64,000 bases of DNA from positions 1,989,736 through 2,053,735 of the forward strand of contig NZ_JABRXF010000001.1 of the NCBI RefSeq assembly GCF_013266695.1. The letters are read 5' to 3'. The notes under the pieces are model-generated. The model was not told where the DNA came from. It did not search any database and saw only the letters and a program-made list of their open reading frames with translations. The position numbers and the translations under genes are program-made. The stretch is from Hongsoonwoonella zoysiae. Its GTDB lineage: Bacteria > Pseudomonadota > Alphaproteobacteria > Rhizobiales > Stappiaceae. This document shows, in pieces, positions 1-9,145 of the stretch (within the stretch, counting starts at the first letter, position 1; each line of letters begins with the position of its first letter).

Positions 1-1
1 C

Positions 2-829
2 ACAGCATTCCTTACGCTGCGCGCCTTCGAACAGGAGGTGCAGCGCGTGGAGGATCTGCAGGCCGAAATCCTGGAGCGGGACCGGCTTGTGCGTGAACTC
101 AGGCGTCTCAAGGAAGAACGCGAACGCCAGCTGCGCGAAGAGGAGGAAGCCGCGCGCCGGGCGGAGGAAGCGGCGGCGAATGCGGCGGAAAGCGACGGCG
201 TTGTGCCGCCGGATGGCACCAGTGTTCCAGCTCCGTCTTCCGACGTTGGGGAGCAATCCGAAACGCAGCTCGCACCGCCTGCCGGAGATACAGCCGTAGA
301 CGATGACAGTCGGCGCGCGGCTGTTCCCGGCCCCCAGGACAAGCCGGTCGAGGTGTTGGCGCCGATCATTTTGAATGACCTGGCTGGCGAGACGCCCGTT
401 GCGGACGAAGCTTTGTTCGGGTCATCCGAGGCGGGAGCCGAGGGAGACGCGGCAAAGCCCGAGGTTACGCCATTCGAGGATCAGATCCGGGCCATTATCC
501 GGAAGGAGCGCCGGGGCAGCGGCGAAACGTCGCCCGAAACGCAGGCCACACCCGCCCAACAACCGGACTTGCCACCGCTTGATACGCGCGTCATTTCCGA
601 TCCCGAATTCGAACTTCCCGGGGTAAGAAACATTCCGGCGCCGCCTGCGCGGGTTGAAAATGACGTAACGGGCACCGTTTCCCGCCGGCAAACTTCATCA
701 TCGTCCTCCGCCAGCCGGCCGGCCGTTCGCACACGTGTGACGCCGGGGGCTGTGGGGCGTACGAACGACCCCACCGAGAACTACAAGCGGCTTCCGGGGG
801 GAAGGATCATCGGCTTCCCAAGCAACTGA
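2..829 (+). CDS. C-terminal part of an unknown coiled-coil, low-complexity protein (truncated by window edge)
   Basis: The reading frame is open to the left edge, so the true start is probably outside the window; a GTG at 38 is the first possible start inside it. The visible protein begins with a charged segment rich in Glu, Arg and Leu (about 45 residues from the GTG) that should form a coiled coil. It then turns into a long Pro/Ala/Glu/Ser-rich region that is probably disordered, and ends in a short conserved-looking tail (KRLPGGRIIGFP). No catalytic motif is visible. The gene converges on the ribbon-helix-helix gene at 858. I do not recognise the family; a scaffold or envelope-associated protein is possible but unproven. 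Confidence 0.6.
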   Translation, partial: TAFLTLRAFEQEVQRVEDLQAEILERDRLVRELRRLKEERERQLREEEEAARRAEEAAANAAESDGVVPPDGTSVPAPSSDVGEQSETQLAPPAGDTAVDDDSRRAAVPGPQDKPVEVLAPIILNDLAGETPVADEALFGSSEAGAEGDAAKPEVTPFEDQIRAIIRKERRGSGETSPETQATPAQQPDLPPLDTRVISDPEFELPGVRNIPAPPARVENDVTGTVSRRQTSSSSSASRPAVRTRVTPGAVGRTNDPTENYKRLPGGRIIGFPSN

Positions 830-857
830 TAACCCCAAGCAACTGATTAACCGGGCT

Positions 858-1097
858 TCAGGCTTCCCGGCTTGCGCCTGCCCGAGCCGCATTGCGATAG
901 TGATCCAGCACTTTCACGCGCACGGCGGAGGAAAGCGCGCTTTCCGGGTCGCGGGCATCGTCAACGGCTGCGATGAAGCCGGCGAGGCTCATCTCCCTTG
1001 AAAGGGCAATCTCTTCAAGAGCTGCCCAAAACTCCGGCTCGAGGGCAAGGCTGGTCCTGTGGCCATGCAGCGTGAGAGAGCGCTTTTTCAGGCTCAT
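858..1097 (-). CDS. Ribbon-helix-helix domain protein
   Basis: A 79-residue protein with the short RHH-type fold seen in many alphaproteobacterial genomes (RHH_4-like). It begins with a basic beta-strand segment (KKRSLTLHGHRTSLAL), followed by helices around EPEFWAALEEIA and MSLAGFIAAVDDAR. Such proteins bind DNA as dimers, but no target is visible here. It overlaps the end of the DUF4169 gene by 4 bp (ATGA), so the two are translationally coupled and probably co-transcribed from the sspB side. Confidence 0.8.
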   Translation of the reverse strand: MSLKKRSLTLHGHRTSLALEPEFWAALEEIALSREMSLAGFIAAVDDARDPESALSSAVRVKVLDHYRNAARAGASREA

Positions 1098-1294
1098 GGG
1101 TCGTCCTGATCCGCGGGATTTTTCCGACGGTGGCCTTCAAGCCTGTTTTCCGTGATCGATTTTTCGGCGGCGTCGCGCTTTTTTTCAGCCTTGCTGCGGC
1201 CGAAAGTCAGCCGGTTTTCCTCAGCACGTTTTTCTTTTTCGCTGCGCGTTTTGGCCTTTCGCGCCAGCCTGAGATTGATGATTTTGCCGGTCAT
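1094..1294 (-). CDS. DUF4169 family small basic protein
   Basis: A 66-residue, highly charged protein starting MTGKIINLRLARKAK and continuing as an almost uninterrupted Lys/Arg/Glu helix. This is the look of the DUF4169 family, which in rhizobia sits beside sspB and an RHH protein. Function is unknown. It lies 35 bp downstream of sspB and overlaps the RHH gene by 4 bp, so a three-gene operon is likely. Confidence 0.8.
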   Translation of the reverse strand: MTGKIINLRLARKAKTRSEKEKRAEENRLTFGRSKAEKKRDAAEKSITENRLEGHRRKNPADQDDP

Positions 1295-1329
1295 TTTCGC
1301 CCAGTCCGACTGGCTGCCAGGAATGCAGC

Positions 1330-1929
1330 TCAGGTCTTCTTGCGGAAAGCGTCGAGGGAAACGACGTCCGCGCCGTTATCGGCGGCGTCCTTCTTCGTTT
1401 CGCCCTCTTTCCGCGGCGCGGTTTCTTCCTCGCCCTTCCTGAGCTGCGCGTTTGCTTGGCTAGCAGGCGTTTCCCGGTTGTCGGTAATGGCTTCCAGCTT
1501 TTCGAGCGTTTCTTCCGCTTTGGCTTCTTCCTCGATCGCTTCACGCAGCTCCTCGGGAAGTTCCTCTGCCGTCTTGCCCGGCTCGAATTCCAGCGCGAAC
1601 TGGACGGAAGGGTCGAAAAAGCCTTTCACGGCGGAAAACGGGATCACCAGGCGTTCAGGAATACCGCCGAAGGAAAGGCCCACCTCGAAATAATGGTCGG
1701 TGACGGCCAGGTCCCAGAACTGATGTTGCAGGACGATCGTCATTTCCTGCGGATAGCGTTCATGCAGCCGGTTCGAAATTCGAACGCCGGGCGCGTTGGT
1801 GTCGAAGGCAATATAGAAATGATGCTCGCCGGGAAGGCCGGTACGGGTAACTTCCGTGAGGATTTTCTTCACCGCGCCCCTGAGCGCGTCCTGGATGACG
1901 ATATCGTATCGGATCAGGTCTTCGGCCAT
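1330..1929 (-). CDS. sspB: SspB family ClpXP adaptor
   Basis: This protein of about 199 residues matches alphaproteobacterial SspB, the adaptor that binds ssrA-tagged polypeptides and tethers them to ClpX. The N-terminal 140 residues form the substrate-binding fold (start MAEDLIRYD; HHFYIAFDT; LQHQFWDLAV; GGIPERLVIPF). The C-terminal tail is long, acidic and disordered, as in adaptors that carry a ClpX-docking peptide at the end. The frame is open up to 2046, but that extension would run through the 3' end of the tmRNA gene, so the ATG at 1927-1929 is chosen. It lies about 120 bp downstream of ssrA on the same strand, linking tag and adaptor. Confidence 0.88.
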   Translation of the reverse strand: MAEDLIRYDIVIQDALRGAVKKILTEVTRTGLPGEHHFYIAFDTNAPGVRISNRLHERYPQEMTIVLQHQFWDLAVTDHYFEVGLSFGGIPERLVIPFSAVKGFFDPSVQFALEFEPGKTAEELPEELREAIEEEAKAEETLEKLEAITDNRETPASQANAQLRKGEEETAPRKEGETKKDAADNGADVVSLDAFRKKT

Positions 1930-2049
1930 CGACGGTAACCGCTCGCAATCTTGCTCTTTGTGCACACCATGCCGCGACGATCGGCAAAAGGGAAGCTTGG
2001 GCAGCGAATTCGCCGGCTGCACCCCGTTTTTTGATCGAAACTTCATGGA

Positions 2050-2372
2050 ATGAAGTGGAGGCTTCTGTTGCCAGGTGCCTCCGGACCCCGCCTGACGGTG
2101 CTACCCGACAGGACTTAAAGGACTACCGGCACCGCATTACGCGGCGACAGCGTTGTCCATAGCATAGTTGTCATTAGCAACTATTGAATCGGCCCGATAA
2201 CGGCGGAACCATGCCGGGCGAAAGCACAGTCTTTACACCCTCGTCGATCCTGTTTCGCCCCCACCGGAGCCCGCTCTCGAAAAACGGGCTCGGGTGGAGG
2301 CGCCGGGTACCGCCCCCGGGTCCGAAAGGCTTATTTCACTGACCATTTATCGCCATAGCCGGCGTGAACCGG
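2050..2372 (-). ncRNA. ssrA: tmRNA, circularly permuted two-piece form
   Basis: On the minus strand the order is acceptor piece, intervening hairpin, coding piece. The acceptor piece ends in CGCCTCC followed by ACC (about 2302-2293). The intervening stem is GAGCCCG/CGGGCTC. The coding piece starts with GGGGGCG at 2262-2256, which pairs with CGCCTCC and forms the G-U pair at position 3 typical of alanine-accepting RNAs. The tag frame occupies 2178-2137 and reads ANDNYAMDNAVAA followed by TAA, resembling other alphaproteobacterial tags and ending in the AVAA that ClpX recognises. A GGAGGC/GCCTCC stem closes the 3' end near 2055-2080. The piece ends are estimates, since processing sites cannot be read from DNA. 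Confidence 0.92.
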
Positions 2373-2375
2373 CAG

Positions 2376-2387
2376 GATTTATATAAG
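2376..2387 (-). promoter_or_regulatory. Candidate -10 region for ssrA
   Basis: On the minus strand TTATATAAATCC lies just ahead of the predicted tmRNA acceptor piece, with TATATA as a plausible -10 hexamer. The best -35 at 17-bp spacing (TTTTCT) is poor, so this is only a candidate. Confidence 0.35.
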
Positions 2388-2504
2388 CGCTGGGAGAGGT
2401 TTAGAAAAGGGGCAAGGTTCGATTGCTTGTGAATGCGTGTGAACGCAATCGGTATTATATGTAGGATCGACGATCCACGAGGCGGGAAAGGTCCGGAGCG
2501 CCAC

Positions 2505-3002
2505 ATGAAAAATGCGTCAAGGCGCAACATATTGATCGGCCTCGCGATTTTGATCCTCGCCGGTGCGGCGGCGGGCGGCTACGGCTATTACAGGGTCTTT
2601 TACGGCGCCGATACCGGCCTCGTCTACACCGGTCTCGTAGAGGGAGTGGCTGTTGGGGGATACGACCCGGTTGCTTACTTCAAGAAAGGCGAGCCTATCG
2701 CAGGATCTCCGGATATCTCTCTTGAGTACAAAGGCGCAATCTGGCGCTTTTCGAGCAAGGAAAACCGTGATTTGTTCCGGCAATCGCCGGATGAATTCGC
2801 ACCCGCCTACGGTGGATACTGCGCTTGGGCGACCGCGCAGGGCTATCTGGCGAAGGGCGATCCGAATTACTGGGACATAATCGACGGAAAACTTTACCTC
2901 AACTACGACAAATCCATTCAGGAACGCTGGCACAAGGATGTGCCGGGCTTCATCGAGAAGGCGGAAAAGGAGTGGCCGCGGATCGTCGAGGAAAAATCCT
3001 GA
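2505..3002 (+). CDS. Membrane-anchored YHS domain protein
   Basis: A 165-residue protein with one N-terminal membrane anchor (about residues 8-30) followed by a YHS-type domain: GVAVGGYDPVAYF, then YKGAIWRFSS, FAPAYGGYCAWA and KLYLNYDKSIQ. This pattern is the stand-alone YHS protein of alphaproteobacteria, thought to bind metal or a small ligand on the periplasmic side; its real role is unknown. The ATG at 2505 is preferred to an upstream in-frame ATG at 2433, because the anchor begins right after it and the extension has no membrane-protein character. It is followed by thyA after 127 bp. Confidence 0.82.
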   Translation: MKNASRRNILIGLAILILAGAAAGGYGYYRVFYGADTGLVYTGLVEGVAVGGYDPVAYFKKGEPIAGSPDISLEYKGAIWRFSSKENRDLFRQSPDEFAPAYGGYCAWATAQGYLAKGDPNYWDIIDGKLYLNYDKSIQERWHKDVPGFIEKAEKEWPRIVEEKS

Positions 3003-3129
3003 CACGGCGAATTGGACGCCGAACGGGCGAAAAAAGGTTACTCAGAATTCCGTCGTGGATTTATCGCTCTTGTATTCCGGTCGCGCCGGGCCGACCCTTT
3101 AGCGTCAATCGAATCGAGGGAGCCTGACC

Positions 3130-3924
3130 TTGCGGCAGTATCTGGACCTCATGATACGCATACTCGAAGAGGGCGTGGATAAGTCCGACCGGACGGGAAC
3201 GGGCACGCGGTCGGTCTTCGGCCATCAGATGCGTTTCGACCTGAGCGAAGGCTTTCCCCTCGTCACGACCAAGAAGCTGCACCTGAAGTCGATCGTTCAC
3301 GAACTTTTGTGGTTTCTCGCCGGCGATACCAACATCGCCTACCTGAAAGAGCACGGAGTGCGCATCTGGGACGAGTGGGCCGACGAGAACGGCGACCTCG
3401 GCCCGGTCTACGGCTACCAGTGGCGCTCATGGCCGGCGCCGGACGGGCGCTCGATCGACCAGATCGCCAATCTGCTCGAGATGATCCGCAAGTCGCCGGA
3501 TTCGCGCAGGCTGATCGTCTCGGCCTGGAACCCGGCGCTGGTGGACGAAATGGCGTTGCCGCCCTGCCACTCGCTGTTCCAGTTCTACATCGCCGACGGC
3601 AGGCTTTCCTGCCAGCTTTACCAAAGATCGGCGGATGTCTTCCTGGGCGTGCCTTTCAACATCGCCTCTTACGCGCTCCTGACGATGATGGTCGCGCAGG
3701 TGACGGGTTATGAGCCCGGCGACTTCGTTCACACCTTCGGCGATGCGCATCTTTATCTCAATCACCTCGACCAGGCGCGCGAGCAGCTTTCGCGCGAGCC
3801 CAGACGCCTGCCAACAATGCGCATCAACCCGGATGTGAAAGACCTTTTCGCCTTCCGCTTCGAGGATTTCACGCTTGAGGATTATGATCCGCACCCGCAT
3901 ATCAAGGCGGAAGTTTCCGTTTAA
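3130..3924 (+). CDS. thyA: Thymidylate synthase
   Basis: Makes dTMP from dUMP using methylene-tetrahydrofolate as carbon donor and reductant, leaving dihydrofolate. The 264-residue length is standard for ThyA. Visible hallmarks are [14 protein letters not shown] near the N terminus, the catalytic Cys in [28 protein letters not shown] and HLYLNHLDQ. The start is TTG; no ATG lies nearby and the N terminus MRQYLDLM fits the family. It shares a strand with glpQ and folA; folA would regenerate the folate that ThyA oxidises, a common pairing separated here by glpQ. Confidence 0.97.
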   Translation: MRQYLDLMIRILEEGVDKSDRTGTGTRSVFGHQMRFDLSEGFPLVTTKKLHLKSIVHELLWFLAGDTNIAYLKEHGVRIWDEWADENGDLGPVYGYQWRSWPAPDGRSIDQIANLLEMIRKSPDSRRLIVSAWNPALVDEMALPPCHSLFQFYIADGRLSCQLYQRSADVFLGVPFNIASYALLTMMVAQVTGYEPGDFVHTFGDAHLYLNHLDQAREQLSREPRRLPTMRINPDVKDLFAFRFEDFTLEDYDPHPHIKAEVSV

Positions 3925-3953
3925 TCAATAGGTTGAAAGAAAAGTGAGGTTCC

Positions 3954-5015
3954 ATGGTCCTGTCGTCATTCGCGCGGGCGAAACGGCCCGCGACGATCTT
4001 CGCCGCAATTGCCGCATTCGCCGCCGCCACCGCTGGGCCGCTGCAGCCCGCCAATTCGGAAGAAACCCGCCCGGTCGTGATCGCCCATCGCGGCGCGCCC
4101 GCCTATCTGCCGGAGCACACGCTGGCCGGAAAGGCGATGGCGCACGCCTTCGGTGCGGACTTCATCGAGCAGGACGTGGTGCTGACGAAGGACGGTGTGC
4201 CGATCGTCCTGCACGACATCACGCTGGATGCGACGACGGATGTGGCAAGCGTCTTCCCGGACCGGGCGCGCGAAGACGGCAATCACTACGCCATCGACTT
4301 CACGCTGGAAGAAATCAAACGTCTCAGCGTCATGGAGCGCGAGCGAAACGGGCGGCCTGTCTTCGAAGGACGCTATCCACGCGGCGGCGCGACGACATTC
4401 CGGATTCCGACGCTTCAGGAAGAGTTGGACCTGATCAAGGGGCTGAACGCCTCCACCGGCCGGACGGCTGGCATTTATCCTGAAATCAAGAGCCCGGCTT
4501 TCCACCGCGCCGAAGGGCAGGACATTTCGCGGATCGTGCTCAAGGTGCTGGCCGAGAACGGCTATTCGAACAAGGACGACCCGTTCTTCCTGCAATCCTT
4601 CGACTGGAACGAGGTGAAGCGCATCCGCAACGAGCTTGGCTTTGAGGGTAGGCTTGTCCAGCTCATCGGCGAAAACCGCTGGGGCCTCGCGCCGGAAGTC
4701 GATTTCGACCATCTGAAGACGGCGGAGGGACTTGAAGAAATCGCCGGGGTCGCCGACGGGATCGGGCCCTGGATCGGCCATGTGCTGGACGACAGGGACG
4801 CGAACGGAGAGGCGGAAGCGCTGGAACTTGCGGCGATTGCGCAAGACCTTGGCCTGGCGATCCACGCCTACACATTCCGTGCCGACAGGCTGCCGGAATG
4901 GGCGGCAAGCTTCGATATCCTCCTGAAAGCTGCGGTGGAAACGGCGAAGCTCGACGGTTTGTTCACGGATCACGCCGATGTGGCACTATCCTTCCTGAAT
5001 GGAAACGGCGAGTGA
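3954..5015 (+). CDS. glpQ: Periplasmic glycerophosphodiester phosphodiesterase
   Basis: Hydrolyses glycerophosphodiesters, the deacylated phospholipid headgroups, to glycerol-3-phosphate and an alcohol. A signal peptide covers about residues 1-35. The mature GDPD fold opens with the active-site motif VIAHRGAP, then EQDVVLTKDGVPIVLHD, IYPEIKSP and QSFDWNEVKRIR. At 353 residues the size matches the periplasmic GlpQ type rather than cytosolic UgpQ. It starts 29 bp after thyA, and its stop codon overlaps the GTG start of folA, so the three genes are probably one operon although glpQ has no obvious role in folate metabolism. Confidence 0.93.
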   Translation: MVLSSFARAKRPATIFAAIAAFAAATAGPLQPANSEETRPVVIAHRGAPAYLPEHTLAGKAMAHAFGADFIEQDVVLTKDGVPIVLHDITLDATTDVASVFPDRAREDGNHYAIDFTLEEIKRLSVMERERNGRPVFEGRYPRGGATTFRIPTLQEELDLIKGLNASTGRTAGIYPEIKSPAFHRAEGQDISRIVLKVLAENGYSNKDDPFFLQSFDWNEVKRIRNELGFEGRLVQLIGENRWGLAPEVDFDHLKTAEGLEEIAGVADGIGPWIGHVLDDRDANGEAEALELAAIAQDLGLAIHAYTFRADRLPEWAASFDILLKAAVETAKLDGLFTDHADVALSFLNGNGE

Positions 5016-5563
5016 ACGAGGCGGACGGGGAAAGCGTGACGGCGAGGGCAGATGAACCAGAGATCGTGCTGATCGCGGCGGTTGCCGACAATGGGGTGAT
5101 CGGTGCGGGCAACGACATGCCCTGGCGGCTGCCGAGCGACTTGCGCCGGTTCAAGCGGCTGACCGTCGGACGGCCCGTGATCATGGGCCGCAAGACCTTC
5201 CAGTCCATCGGAAAGCCGCTGCCCGACCGGCCCAACATCGTCGTCACGCGCGATGCCTCGTTCAACGCGAAAGGGGCGAATGTCGTCGCAACCGTCGAGG
5301 CGGCGGTGGAGCTTGCCCGAGAACTCGCCCGAAACAGGGGTGCCGACAGCATTATCATCATGGGCGGTGGCGAGATCTACCGGGCGACCATCGCGCTTGC
5401 CGACCGGCTGGAAATCACCCGCGTTCACGCGATGCCGGAGGGCGACACGCATTTTCCCGATATCGACGTGGAACGCTGGCGCGAAACCGGCCGCGAAGGG
5501 CCCGAACGCGGCGAGAAGGACAGCACCGATGTGACGTTCGTGACGTACCGGCGTCGCGTGTGA
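5012..5563 (+). CDS. folA: Dihydrofolate reductase
   Basis: Reduces dihydrofolate to tetrahydrofolate with NADPH, restoring the cofactor consumed by the nearby thyA product. Hallmarks: VADNGVIGAGNDMPWRLPSD with the substrate-binding acidic residue, then MGRKTFQSIGKPLPDR and IIIMGGGEIYR for NADPH. The GTG at 5012 overlaps the glpQ stop (GTGA) and follows GGAAACGG; a second GTG at 5036 sits behind GGGGA and is an alternative start giving a protein 8 residues shorter. The longer frame back to 4898 lies inside glpQ and is rejected. Confidence 0.94.
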   Translation: MNEADGESVTARADEPEIVLIAAVADNGVIGAGNDMPWRLPSDLRRFKRLTVGRPVIMGRKTFQSIGKPLPDRPNIVVTRDASFNAKGANVVATVEAAVELARELARNRGADSIIIMGGGEIYRATIALADRLEITRVHAMPEGDTHFPDIDVERWRETGREGPERGEKDSTDVTFVTYRRRV

Positions 5564-5674
5564 GCCCGTTTACGTCGCCCCGCGTACTTTCATCGAAAAC
5601 CCGCCTGTCCTAGGATCGGCATGAAGAAAAGCGGGCCGCGTATCCAGTTGCGGCCGGAAGGGGAGATTTCACCA

Positions 5675-6784
<1,110 letters not shown>

Positions 6785-6872
6785 GGTTTCGCGAAAAACC
6801 CGCAATCAGGCGGCGCGACGCTTTTTCGCGATCGTGCCGCCCGCTCAAACTCCGGCAGATGGAGACGAGGCC

Positions 6873-7259
6873 ATGAGCAATACCGCGACGATCTGGTCGA
6901 CGGTTCCCGAAAAATCGTCGATCGGCGAACGCATCCGCCACGCCCGTGAGGCGGCGAACCTTTCCTCCGCCCAGCTTGCGCGCAGGCTCGGCGTCAAGAC
7001 GGCGACCGTCAGCGGATGGGAAAGCGGGCGCACCGAACCGCGCGCCAACCGGCTGACCATGCTGGCCGGCTTCCTGTCCGTGAGCCCGACATGGCTGCTC
7101 TACGGCCTTGGCGAAGCGCCGGCGGACGAGACGTTTTCAAGCGAGCTTGCCGTGCTGCAGGCGAGCCTGAAATCGGTCAAGGACCTGCACGAGCGCACCG
7201 GACAGGCGCTGGAGCGGCTGGAAGAGCAGATATCGCGCCTGAGCCCGCCGAAGGACTAA
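6873..7259 (+). CDS. Small XRE-family helix-turn-helix regulator
   Basis: A 128-residue protein with an HTH of the Cro/CI type at about residues 17-70 (GERIRHAREAANLSSAQLA, TVSGWESGRTEP, LAGFLSVSPTWLLYG) and a short heptad-like C terminus that may dimerise. A strong ribosome site (GGAGACGAGG) precedes the ATG. It stands between frmA and fghA, so regulation of formaldehyde detoxification is a reasonable guess but is not shown by the sequence. Confidence 0.85.
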   Translation: MSNTATIWSTVPEKSSIGERIRHAREAANLSSAQLARRLGVKTATVSGWESGRTEPRANRLTMLAGFLSVSPTWLLYGLGEAPADETFSSELAVLQASLKSVKDLHERTGQALERLEEQISRLSPPKD

Positions 7260-7437
7260 CGGGTGAGGTTCGGAAAGCTTCGAAATCATTCGGGCGGAGG
7301 TCGAATCCAATCTCCGCCGTCGCCCCCGACTTGATCGAGGGGCAATCACGGTTCAACAAGCTCAGGCGATCTTGATCCACGCAGGCCGCTGCCTCGAACC
7401 AATCCCCATTTCACGGTGTTTGGCGACGTGGATTAGG

Positions 7438-7485
7438 TTCCCCGATCTTGTCGGGGACAGGCCCGGATCAAGTCCGGGACGACGC
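7438..7485. repeat. Intergenic palindromic repeat (CCCGGATCAAGTCCGGG type)
   Basis: Two adjacent palindromes, TCCCCGATCTTGTCGGGGA (7439-7457) and CCCGGATCAAGTCCGGG (7462-7478), lie in the 290-bp gap before the acetyltransferase gene. A shorter relative, CCCCGACTTGATCGAGGGG, occurs at about 7326. Repeats of this kind are scattered in alphaproteobacterial genomes; a related sequence is at 33765. Nothing else was recognised in 7260-7548. Confidence 0.7.
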
Positions 7486-7548
7486 CGGGAATGGGATGAG
7501 GTGGGTGGATCACCAAAGATTTCCGTCGTTACTGGAGATACGCCAATT

Positions 7549-8055
7549 ATGAATGAAACGCGGGATGAACCGCTTCATTTCTCCTGGAAGACGCTCGACG
7601 ATTTCAGCCCGAGGTGCCTACACGCGGTTTACCAGTTGAGGGTTGCCGTTTTTATCGTCGAGCAGGACTGCGCCTATCAGGAAATCGACGATCTCGATGC
7701 GGATGCGCTTCATCTCGTCGTCAGTGTCGGGGAGGGGGCCGGTGAGGGGACAGTTGCGGCCTATCTCAGGCTGATCCGCCCCGAAAGTGAGAAGCCCGTG
7801 AAGCTCGGCCGGATCGTGGTTTCGCCGGCATGGCGGGGAACGGGGCTTGGGCGGCGGCTGATGGAAGCGGGACTTGAGAAGGCGGAAAGCCTTTATCCCG
7901 GCAGGCCCGTATTCCTGAGCGCGCAGACGCAGGCCGCCCGTTTTTACGCAGCACACGGTTTCAAGCCCGTGTCGCCGGAATACCTTGAAGACGGCATTCC
8001 GCATGTGGATATGCTGCGCTCACTACAAGAAGAACGCCCGGGACATATGTCATGA
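7549..8055 (+). CDS. ElaA-like GNAT acetyltransferase
   Basis: A 168-residue GNAT protein of the ElaA type: RVAVFIVEQDCAYQEIDDLD near the N terminus is typical of that group, followed by the acetyl-CoA loop VSPAWRGTGLGRRLM and AARFYAAHGF. The substrate is unknown. The ATG at 7549 follows GGAGA; the longer frame from 7372 runs through the intergenic palindromes and is rejected. Its stop overlaps the fghA start (ATGA), so it is co-translated with fghA. Confidence 0.88.
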   Translation: MNETRDEPLHFSWKTLDDFSPRCLHAVYQLRVAVFIVEQDCAYQEIDDLDADALHLVVSVGEGAGEGTVAAYLRLIRPESEKPVKLGRIVVSPAWRGTGLGRRLMEAGLEKAESLYPGRPVFLSAQTQAARFYAAHGFKPVSPEYLEDGIPHVDMLRSLQEERPGHMS

Positions 8056-8894
8056 CGCTGCAACTGATTTCCTCCGCCAAGGCCTTCGGCGGCGAACAAA
8101 GGGTCTACCGCCACCGCTCCGCCTCAACCGGCACGGACATGGATGTCGCCGTATTCCTGCCTGAAGAGGCTTTGAGAGGCGAGCTTTGCCCGGCGCTTTT
8201 CTATCTCTCAGGCCTGACCTGCACCTGGGAAAACGTGACGGTGAAAGGCGGCGCGCAGGGTCCGGCGGCGGACCATGGCATGATATTCGTCGCCCCCGAC
8301 ACGAGCCCGCGCGGCGAAGGCGTCGCCGACGACGAGGCCTATGACCTCGGCCAGGGAGCGGGCTTCTACGTGAATGCGACGCAAGAGCCGTGGGCGGCGC
8401 ATTTCCGCATGGAGGACTATGTGGTGCGCGAACTGCCGAAGCTCCTCGCCGAAAGCCTGCCGGTGGATGCGGATGCCATCGGCGTGACGGGACATTCCAT
8501 GGGCGGGCACGGCGCGCTGACGCTTGCCATGCGCCATCCCGATATCTTCCGCTCCCTTTCCGCCTTCGCGCCGATAACGAACCCGCTCGACTGCCCGTGG
8601 GGGCACAAGGCGCTTGGCGCCTATCTGGGCGACGACCGGGCCAAATGGGCGGAACATGACGCCTGCGAACTGGCCCGATCCAGAGGGTATCGCGGCGATA
8701 TCCTGATCGACCAGGGCCAGGCGGACGGCTTTGTGGAAGAGCAATTGAAGCCCTGGGCGTTCGACGCCGCCTGCCGGGAGGCGGGAATAGACCTTACCTT
8801 GCGCCTGCAAGGCGGATACGACCATTCCTACTATTTCATCTCCACCTTCATGGAAGATCATATCGCCTGGCATGCCGAACGGCTTTTCGGATAA
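8052..8894 (+). CDS. fghA: S-formylglutathione hydrolase
   Basis: Cleaves S-formylglutathione to formate and glutathione, the second step after FrmA. The 280-residue alpha/beta hydrolase (esterase D family) has the family signature LFYLSGLTCTWENVTVKGG, the nucleophile elbow GHSMGGHGAL and a C-terminal catalytic His in GGYDHSYYFI. It overlaps the preceding acetyltransferase by 4 bp. With frmA 1.3 kb upstream, the pathway from formaldehyde to formate is complete here. Confidence 0.95.
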   Translation: MTLQLISSAKAFGGEQRVYRHRSASTGTDMDVAVFLPEEALRGELCPALFYLSGLTCTWENVTVKGGAQGPAADHGMIFVAPDTSPRGEGVADDEAYDLGQGAGFYVNATQEPWAAHFRMEDYVVRELPKLLAESLPVDADAIGVTGHSMGGHGALTLAMRHPDIFRSLSAFAPITNPLDCPWGHKALGAYLGDDRAKWAEHDACELARSRGYRGDILIDQGQADGFVEEQLKPWAFDAACREAGIDLTLRLQGGYDHSYYFISTFMEDHIAWHAERLFG

Positions 8895-9021
8895 GGATTT
8901 CGGCGTTTTGTCGCCTTGAAGTGGGGGTATGCAAACACCACGTGGCCTTCACGGACCGGACAATGCGGCAGTTTGCGGGGAAGGGGCGTGAAATCGGGCG
9001 CGGCGAGGGGCCTCAGGCGCG

Positions 9022-9050
9022 TTGAAAGCGCCGGGTAACTTTCCTATAAC
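9022..9050 (+). promoter_or_regulatory. Candidate hflK promoter, RpoH-like
   Basis: TTGAAA (9022-9027), a 17-bp spacer and TATAAC (9045-9050) stand about 95 bp upstream of hflK. The -10 lies in the context CCTATAAC, close to the C-rich -10 of alphaproteobacterial heat-shock promoters. A role for RpoH would suit hflKC but is an inference; a housekeeping sigma could read it too. Confidence 0.5.
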
Positions 9051-9145
9051 CCCACACAAGCCAAAGATGACTGGCGTAGGATTAAATGGCGGCTGTCGAT
9101 CAAGGGTGCGCCCTTCACGAACGGCCCACGAAAAAGGATGTTTTG

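Noticed and set aside
1930-2046. Longer start for sspB
   Set aside because: It would run through the 3' part of the tmRNA gene, and the extra residues do not resemble SspB.
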